NCBI RefSeq assembly: GCF_000003605.2
Contig: NW_003106593.1
Coordinates: 860,388-871,803 of the forward strand
Length of the DNA: 11,416 nucleotides
Direction: 5' to 3'
DNA from: Saccoglossus kowalevskii
Lineage: Eukaryota > Hemichordata > Enteropneusta > Harrimaniidae
This document shows, piece by piece, positions 6,472-11,416 of the stretch. The notes beneath the pieces were generated by a model that was not told the DNA's origin, searched no databases, and was given only the letters and a program-made list of their open reading frames with translations. A program made the translations under genes and the position numbers. Each line of letters opens with the position of its first letter. Positions within the stretch are counted from its first letter, which is position 1.

Positions 6472-9400
6472 GTAAAGTTATTAACTAATTAATTAATTCC
6501 ATTTTGTTAATTTTTGTACTAATATTATGCGCCAGTCTATGTAAGCTGAAAATATCCCACCGTCTGGGGCAAATTGGAAATCTGAACACTCCAGCCCCCC
6601 AAATTGTAATTCAGTATGCCTTTCCAAATAATTATAAGTGACCCAAAGTAGGGTATATACAATTGAAAATGGGGAGGGATAGGGATAGGGTTAGAATTAG
6701 AGTTACCCAAAAGAACTCTTACTAAAAATGCAATAGTCCCATCCTAGAGGCCTAATCCACGCCCCCTCGAAACAAGCTTCGTCGCTTTTAGTTTGGTCTT
6801 GACAAGCTGAAAATTTACTGCTATTTGCCCTGTAGTGCTATAGTCTGGTTACTATCTATAATTTTCATAGGTTCTCTCCATGCTAGTCGAGAAAGGTTGA
6901 TGTTGCTTATTAACTATGTAAATTTATTCTAACATCATGAAGAAAGGGGCAGTCTCAATTTAATATTTGCAGCAACTATCAATTGATACAGCACATACAG
7001 GGCACTTATAACTGTCGTCCATGGTTACTGACTTTAGCATAGTCAGATTAGTGGTGTGCTATATTTATCAACCAATCAACATACAGTTATCCATTGACCA
7101 TATAAGCAAATTTGAAACAACATTTCCAGACTAGTATGGAGGAGAGAAGAACCCATGACATTTATTGGAAGATAACCAGAATCTGTAGTGCCTAATTATC
7201 CCCTTTATTTTTTATTATCCCTATTTTTTATAGCTATTTTTGTTTGTTTGTGATTATTTTTTTGGTTTTAGCTACTGTTCTTAAGTTTCTTTTATATCAA
7301 AAACTACAATAAAAAAATATGAAAATTGAAAAATTAAATAAAAAGAAAAAAATTACCTTAATCAGATTGGCTGGAGCCATTGTTCAAATCCTGATGTCAT
7401 AAAATCTGCAGCTAGCAATGACGGTCTCTTTAGTTATGATTTTTTTTTGTTAAATTCAGGTGGTTATGGCCGACAAATACTTTCAAAAATGAGGAGTGAA
7501 GGCAGTGGGGGTGACAGTTTTCCTATCACTCTAGGAAGAGACTTCTCAGGAGTTGTCATGAAAACTGGACAAGATGCAAAGAAGTTCAAATATGGTGATG
7601 AGGTTAGTATTGTCGCAATTTGAATAATTTAACGCATTTCGTGCTCAAATCCTTTACAGATGAATGGTAAATATAAGCCTACTCACCACCAGACTGTCTT
7701 GCCCAAATTATTATGCACTTTTTTTTCTATATTCTTCAATATTTCTGCAAATTACCTCCAATTTTGGAGCCAACACACAAAATTTCGATCAATTTTCAGT
7801 TTTTACTCAAAAAGTTTGCTATTTGTATCCCAATGTTCTGAAGGGAAATGCAGACTATAAATGGGACTATTTTGTGATGAAGAGAGGGAACTGGTGGTGA
7901 AAAGGTTAAAAGATCTCAACCACTGGAATTGTATCTAGAATTAAATTACATGGATTACAGATTTATCATTGATCTCATACCTTCACTTCCATGCAAACTT
8001 GATGTATATTATAGAAAAGAACATCTGGGGTATTTTGTGTTCCACAGTAGATTGTATTGTCACTAAAAATAGCAACAATGTTCATTTTTTATTGTTACAA
8101 ATCAGGGATTGAAATAGAATTTTTTCCTAGCATGCACAGTGTGCATGTTGAATTTGAAATTTACCTGCACTAACTTGTTGTGAAATGCACCACTTTTAAA
8201 GTTTAAATAAAATTTACGGTTTATCGATTGATGATTGATTTTTTAGTTGTCTTACAATGTTGGTTTAACTTAATTTAGGCTTAGTGAATATAATGAAAAA
8301 ATTTCGTGTCAATTTCTACATGCACAGCGTGCACATTGTATTTTGAGTTTACTTGCACTAGTTAATAATCTTATGTGCATAGCACAGTGTGCACCAGAGT
8401 ATTTCGACCCCTGCAAATTATGTATAGGAGTGGAGGCATATTTCTGAGAAACTTTAAGACTTTTCCTACGAGCGAGTGTATTGAGCCTTATGCTCCTTAA
8501 CGGGCAGTGATTGTTGCACCGCACATGTTTGAATTTCGTGCACATCGATATGAGTCCCATATCAAACAGAAGGCAGCACGATGACCACCGCCCTTTAAAG
8601 ATCAACACCATAGTGATAACAAAGGTAAAAATCATGGAAATAAAAATTTTTGCAATTTTTAGACTGCAATACATGTACCACCAGAAAGTGACAGAATGTG
8701 TGACCATTATATTCCAATTGCAGGTGTGGGGGATTTCATCATTCCAGAATCAAGGAAGTCATGCAGAATTTGTCTTAGTCTCTACAGATGAAATTTCTAA
8801 GAAACCAAAATGTCTGAATCACATTGAAGCTTCGTCTATGCCATATGTTGCCTTGACAACATGGGCTGCTCTTATTACATTTGGAGGACTAACCAAAGAC
8901 ACCACGCTTGATAAAAAGTAGGTATATTACTTATATTTTTGGCTGTAACATTGATTCCTCACAGAATTTTGATGCAGATCCTCATTATATTACATTTTTA
9001 GTCCCCGTTAGGACGCAGTCCGAAAATGGGGACTTATGTTTTGACTTCCGTGTGTGTGTGCGTGCGTGCGTGCGTGTGTGTGTGCGTGCGTGCGTCTGTG
9101 TGTGCGTCCGGACCTGTATCTTAGAAATGGCTGGACCAATCACAATCAAACTTCACACATACATCATACATGATATTATACATATGCACGTCAATTTGTT
9201 TCATGATCTAATTCAAGATGGCCGAATGGCGGCCATTTTTGTGCTAAAAAAACATCAAAATCGAGCATTTCTCGGCTGTTTACAGATGGATTTTGTTCAA
9301 ACTTAGTATATACATTAGACATTATAGGACCTTGATGCACATCATTTTGTTTTATGATCTGATTCAAGATAGCCGAATGGCGTCCATTTTTGTGCTGAAA

Positions 9401-11377
9401 AATCCTAAAAATCAAGCTTTTCTCGGCTGTTTACAAATGGATTTTGTTCAAACTTGGTATATACATTAGACATTATGGGACCTTAATGCAAATAATTTTG
9501 TTTTTCAGATAAGATTCAAAATGGTTGACTGGCGGCCATTTTGTATCAAATGAATGTGGTTCTCGTGCCATATCTCTGACTTGCTTTCACTGATTATGTT
9601 CAAATTTTAAATATTCATTATACATCATGTCATAGATAGACAGATATATTGGTTTGACGATCCTATTCAAAATGGCCAAATGGTGGCCTTTTTTGTGCTA
9701 AACAATCATCAAATATCAAGCATTTCTGGCATTTATGGATGGATTTCGTTCACACTTTGTACATACATTAGACATTACGGGTTCCTGATGCATGGCATTT
9801 TTTTTTTTCAGATTGGATTCAAAATGGCTGACTGGCGGCCATTTTGTTTTAATGATTGGGCTTATAGAGCCTACTCTTAAATGCTTTGACTGATTATATT
9901 CAAATTTTATATATTCGTTATACATCATGTGATATATATACATGTATTCAAAATGGCTGATTTTGAATGCTGTTCCAGAGCAATATCTCTAAATATGGAC
10001 AAGTACTTGTTTGATGATCAGATACAAATGTCAATCATTTTAATGTTAAAAAACCATATTCCTGACATGGTTATATTCCAGCTATATTACTATAAAATTT
10101 AATAACTAACGGGGACTGTGCCATGCATGGCTTGTATAAAGATGATTTTACAAATCGGGTTTAAATTTGGTACAAAGGCAAGATATAATGGGTTACATGT
10201 GAATATTGCTTTGTTTTATTTTGTTGACCTTCAACTGACAGCCATTAATTGTCCCAAAAATCAACTTTTAGACATGTCATTAACAGTTTCTGGAGCATGC
10301 CTCGACAATTTCATTCAAACTTGGTCTTTATACCTGTTTCATTTCATGCACATTTGTAGTTAATATGCTAAATACCAGTACTAATAATTTAAACATAATC
10401 TGACTGCTTTTTATTGTTTGACAATGTCACTAAAACATGATGGGACTATGTCATTGACATGACTTGTTTAACTGTTTTTCTGAAATGACCTGCATGGTTT
10501 CGTTCAAACTCTGTACAATAATTCTATATACTGGATTTTGATTTTTTTTGTGATTACAGTACATTGCCAGCAATGATTGATAGCATCAAAGCACTACCGG
10601 GGGTATTTACCGAAATGTACACCCACACTACTGGATTGCTGTTAGTGGTGGAATTTGGCATTAAATACAAAATGGTGACTGAGCATTGTTAATGTTTGTT
10701 TTCACTTACTTTGTGGTTATATGTAACATTCATGACAATTTCAAAGACAGGGAGGGATATAAAGTTACTGCAGGCAATAATTCATTTTTGAAAACAACGA
10801 CAATTCATGTATATTCTCAAAACCCAACAAATCTGTAGGATTGATCTCAGTGTGCAGTTTAAACAGGAATAATTTGTGCAGATTAATTATTAAAAATTGA
10901 TAATGGTTTTATGTAGTCCTATAGTTTGCACTGCACCTCTCCATTTTCCATATGGTTCCCATGTGAAGAATACATTATTTAATACAATACTGCCTTTATA
11001 AGTAAAACTGATTTGATATCTTCAATTTTCAGTTTTAGGGCCATGGTCTTGCATATTAAGTAGCTAATTTGCATATTGTTTCAATTCAGTCTTTGTAAAC
11101 AAAATCTCAAAATTTTTTTGGATGGATTCCCGTCAAATTTGTTATATATTGGTGCAGAAAACCTGCTGGCTGATTATTTTAACCTCTAATTCTATTGCTC
11201 TTTTACTGAATGTTGTGATTCTTTCATCTCCTAGATAGGTTTTTATAAATAAATCAACATCGATTGCATATTTTGTATTTACCCAAGAGTTTTTGCAGAG
11301 TTTAACTTTGATATTGTGTTTGTTTCCAGAGTTTTAGTTTATGCTGGATCTGGGGAGTGGGTTCATTTGCCATCCAG
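6234..11377 (+). CDS. RTN4IP1: RTN4IP1 (OPA10), mitochondrial NADPH oxidoreductase; 5' part, four exons
   Basis: Reticulon-4-interacting protein 1 is a mitochondrial zinc-free MDR/quinone-oxidoreductase-family enzyme linked to coenzyme Q metabolism and respiratory-chain function. In human, loss causes an optic neuropathy. I joined exons 6234-6471, 7460-7602, 8724-8917 and 11330-11377. The first 191 codons read without a break. An Arg-containing, acid-poor leader (residues 1-30, with RCFARS) fits a mitochondrial presequence. MKAWQIHKYG, NQVIVKVHAASINPVD, FPITLGRDFSGVV, GDEVWG and ASSMPYVALTTWAAL follow human RTN4IP1 as I remember it. Exon 4 enters the glycine-rich NADPH loop but lacks one base, so the frame is lost there. 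The C-terminal half is outside the window. It is head to head with QRSL1. Confidence 0.95.
6242..6258. promoter_or_regulatory. bZIP palindrome and E-box in RTN4IP1 leader codons
   Basis: TTACGTAA (6242-6249) is a perfect PAR-bZIP/C-EBP-type palindrome. CACGTG (6253-6258), inside the longer palindrome ACACGTGT, follows three bases later. Both overlap codons of the targeting leader, where protein constraint is weak. Confidence 0.35.
6307..6314. promoter_or_regulatory. perfect CRE (TGACGTCA)
   Basis: A full 8-bp palindromic cAMP-response element inside RTN4IP1 exon 1, over codons for Met-Thr-Ser next to the predicted presequence end. It is the CREB/ATF site; being in coding sequence, it may be coincidental. 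Confidence 0.35.
6385..6390. promoter_or_regulatory. third CACGTG E-box
   Basis: It lies at the centre of the 10-bp palindrome TACACGTGTA (6383-6392), within coding exon 1 of RTN4IP1. Confidence 0.25.
6575..6705. repeat. dispersed repeat, copy 2 (RTN4IP1 intron 1)
   Basis: It contains AACACTCCAGCCCC, TGTAATT, TCCAAATAATTATAAG, TGACCCAAAG, and then GGGGAGGGATAGG ending GGGTTAGAATTAG. It is a direct-orientation relative of 5351-5490, so the two copies flank the divergent promoter and both first coding exons. Confidence 0.8.
6839..7182. mobile_element. foldback/MITE-like element with 9-bp target-site duplication
   Basis: A 344-bp element sits between identical 9-bp direct repeats CTGTAGTGC (6830-6838 and 7183-7191). 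Its two ends are long inverted repeats of about 60 bp: the left arm has TCTGGTTA, TTTTCATAGGTTCT and CTCCATGCTAGTC, and the reverse complement of the right arm has TCTGGTTA, TGTCATGGGTTCT and CTCCATACTAGTC. Further inward, weaker inverted matches (CAGCACATACAG against TAGCACACCAC) suggest that the whole element can fold back. There is no coding capacity. Long inverted ends with a 9-bp duplication would fit a Mutator-like non-autonomous element, but the family is not established. Confidence 0.7.
7460..7602 (+). CDS. RTN4IP1: RTN4IP1 exon 2
   Basis: 143 bp, residues 80-127, entering in phase 1 and leaving in phase 0. It opens GGYGR (human SGYGA), has a variable Gly/Ser stretch at 94-99, then FPITLGRDFSGVV (100-112; human FPLTLGRDVSGVV), the core of the N-terminal GroES-like catalytic domain. 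It ends FKYGDE before the donor GTTAGT. Confidence 0.96.
7603..8723 (+). other. RTN4IP1 intron 2 (1121 bp)
   Basis: Phase-0 intron with donor GTTAGT and acceptor CCAATTGCAG. It contains a 311-bp inverted-repeat element at 8103-8413. The stretch 8430-8620 is more GC- and CpG-rich than its surroundings, but I recognise nothing in it. I see nothing in 7603-8097. Confidence 0.9.
8103..8413. mobile_element. 311-bp CAGGG-ended MITE-like element with 5-bp duplication CAAAT
   Basis: The left end CAGGGATTGAAATA (8103-8116) and the reverse complement of the right end, CAGGGGTCGAAATA (8400-8413), agree at 12 of 14 positions. CAAAT directly precedes the left end (8098-8102) and directly follows the right end (8414-8418), a target-site duplication of 5 bp. 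Inside are two related palindromic modules, CATGCACAGTGTGCATG (8131-8147) and CATGCACAGCGTGCAC (8321-8336), each followed by a TTTAC-TGCACTA word. It has no coding capacity. CAGGG ends recall hAT-type elements, but a 5-bp duplication is not the usual 8, so the superfamily is open. Confidence 0.75.
8724..8917 (+). CDS. RTN4IP1: RTN4IP1 exon 3
   Basis: 194 bp, residues 128-191 plus two bases, entering in phase 0 and leaving in phase 2. It encodes VWG (human VWAAV), GSHAEFVLVS (human GTLSEFVVVS), KKPKCLNHIEASSMPYVALT and TWAALITFGGLTKD (human AWSAINKVGGLNDK), crossing from the GroES-like fold to the nucleotide-binding fold. The donor is the GTAGGT at 8918; using the GTATAT two codons later would put a stop in frame. 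Confidence 0.96.
9000..9034. repeat. nested hairpin at element head
   Basis: The outer arms are AGTCCCC (9000-9006) and GGGGACT (9028-9034). The inner arms are GGAC (9011-9014) and GTCC (9018-9021) with loop GCA. The layout, with a 4-bp inner stem, 3-base loop and unequal bulges, mirrors the hairpin at 269-300, read on the other strand. Confidence 0.85.
9050..9107. repeat. GT/GTGC microsatellite
   Basis: Alternating (GT)n and (GCGT)n runs with one CTGT interruption. It follows the hairpin by 15 bases, as the CA-rich tract does in the other head. Confidence 0.95.
10118..10550 (+). repeat. decayed continuation of the repeat body
   Basis: GGGGACTGTGCCATGCATGG-CTTGT (10111-10135) is echoed by TGGGACTATGTCATTGACATG-ACTTGT (10441-10466). 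Words such as TTCAAACTTGGT (10313) and CGTTCAAACTCTGTACA (10501) belong to the same vocabulary as the element just upstream. This suggests a longer or second, older copy. The ends are unclear. Confidence 0.5.
10560..10692 (+). other. cryptic in-phase open stretch with acceptor-like site
   Basis: A T run and TGATTACAG precede a stretch that, spliced to exon 3, would stay in frame for 43 codons and then stop at TAA (10690-10692). It has no match to RTN4IP1 family sequence, and exon 4 continues the family alignment directly from exon 3. It may be a cryptic poison or terminal exon, or chance. Confidence 0.15.
11330..11377 (+). CDS. RTN4IP1: RTN4IP1 exon 4, NADPH-binding loop, with apparent one-base deletion
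   Basis: 48 bp after acceptor TTTCCAG, before donor GTACAT. Entering in phase 2, it reads KVLVYAGSG and then, as written, EWVHLPS. In the next frame the sequence from GTG at 11357 reads VGSFAIQ, which fits human GGVGTFAIQ. One extra G in the run at 11352-11355 would restore GSGGVGSFAIQ and a clean phase-0 exon end. The exon therefore has a frameshift in the dinucleotide-binding glycine loop, which may be real or a homopolymer error. Confidence 0.85.
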
Positions 11378-11416
11378 GTACATAAATTTTTTCCAATATT
11401 ATTGTTATTCTAGATT
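11378..11416 (+). other. start of RTN4IP1 intron 4
   Basis: The sequence GTACATAAATTTTTT after ATCCAG reads as a donor and AT-rich intron, and human continues VMKAW at this point. Only 39 bases are in view. Confidence 0.6.

Larger units (their letters stand above)
6472..7459 (+). other. RTN4IP1 intron 1 (988 bp)
   Basis: Phase-1 intron with donor GTAAAG and acceptor TTAAATTCAG. It holds dispersed repeat copy 2 (6575-6705), an inverted-repeat element with 9-bp flanking repeats (6830-7191), and an A/T-run-rich stretch (7200-7360). I see nothing else. Confidence 0.9.
9000..10117 (+). mobile_element. repeat element: hairpin head, GT tract and six ~151-bp units, 11-bp inverted ends
   Basis: The element opens with a nested hairpin (9000-9034) and a GT/GTGC tract (9050-9107). 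The landmark ATTCAA(A/G)ATGG then recurs at 9211, 9362, 9514, 9665, 9817 and 9946, spaced 151, 152, 151, 152 and 129 bp. Units 1, 2 and 4 (type A) contain GTGCTAAA or GTGCTGAA and GGATTT-GTTCA; units 3 and 5 (type B) contain CTGATTAT-TTCAAATTTTA and ATACATCATGT. The start AGTCCCCGTTA (9000-9010) and the end TAACGGGGACT (10107-10117) are perfect 11-bp inverted repeats. No target-site duplication is visible. No coding frame spans the units. It is in sense orientation relative to RTN4IP1. Confidence 0.75.
8918..11329 (+). other. RTN4IP1 intron 3 (2412 bp)
   Basis: Phase-2 intron with donor GTAGGT and acceptor TTGTTTCCAG. About half (9000-10117, with a decayed continuation to about 10550) is the 151-bp-unit repeat element. 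A 132-bp open stretch follows an acceptor-like site at 10560-10692. I see no feature from about 10700 to 11329 beyond AT-rich sequence. Confidence 0.9.

Noticed and set aside
8309-8707. 132-codon minus-strand frame in RTN4IP1 intron 2
   Set aside because: It crosses the end of the CAGGG transposon-like element, has no recognisable domain and lies antisense to an intron.
8836-8921. Alternative RTN4IP1 exon 3 donor at 8922 (GTATAT)
   Set aside because: It would include an in-frame TAG at 8919-8921; the donor at 8918 keeps the frame and family alignment.
8908-9306. 132-codon plus-strand frame after exon 3
   Set aside because: It overlaps the exon 3 donor and runs through the GT microsatellite and repeat units; not a gene.
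9191-9943. Several 66-75-codon frames containing FKMAD-like or NGRH-like words
   Set aside because: All come from the ~151-bp repeat units on one strand or the other, and the words repeat because the DNA does.

Overview
This window is AT-rich, intron-bearing animal nuclear DNA. Both genes are spread over short exons with GT-AG introns, and the introns are full of microsatellites, tandem repeats and small non-autonomous transposon-like elements. This looks most like a marine invertebrate (a lophotrochozoan or an invertebrate deuterostome); the sequence alone does not let me name a species.

Two nuclear genes for mitochondrial proteins lie head to head, with start codons 509 bp apart. The minus-strand gene is QRSL1 (GatA), the amidase subunit of the mitochondrial glutamyl-tRNA(Gln) amidotransferase. 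Exons 1-5 are present at 5701-5724, 3688-3847, 3134-3232, 1725-1821 and 868-1092. They give 201 full codons, about the N-terminal 40% of the protein, and the rest lies beyond the left edge. The plus-strand gene is RTN4IP1 (OPA10), a mitochondrial NADPH oxidoreductase of the quinone-oxidoreductase/MDR family. Exons 1-4 are present at 6234-6471, 7460-7602, 8724-8917 and 11330-11377, and the gene continues beyond the right edge. All exon phases join cleanly, except that exon 4 of RTN4IP1 lacks one base in a G run within its dinucleotide-binding loop.

The shared 5' region (about 5725-6233) carries a perfect DR1 nuclear-receptor site, a second tandem array of nuclear-receptor half-sites, a CACGTG E-box next to the QRSL1 start, a YY1-like core and a CCAAT box. 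Two more E-boxes and a perfect CRE lie inside RTN4IP1 exon 1. As I recall, the same two genes are also adjacent and divergent in human (6q21), so this may be an ancient bidirectional promoter coupling mitochondrial translation fidelity with quinone/respiratory-chain maintenance.

The introns hold the rest. QRSL1 intron 3 has a 98-bp satellite in about 7.6 copies with a 196-bp higher-order pattern. QRSL1 intron 4 and RTN4IP1 intron 3 carry copies of one repeat family built of about 151-bp units; its head is a nested hairpin followed by a GT-rich microsatellite, and a second head lies at the left edge. RTN4IP1 introns 1 and 2 hold two compact inverted-repeat elements with apparent target-site duplications (9 bp and 5 bp). 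QRSL1 intron 1 has a possible tRNA-derived SINE containing overlapping palindromes. I found no prokaryotic features, CRISPR array, rRNA or intact tRNA gene.
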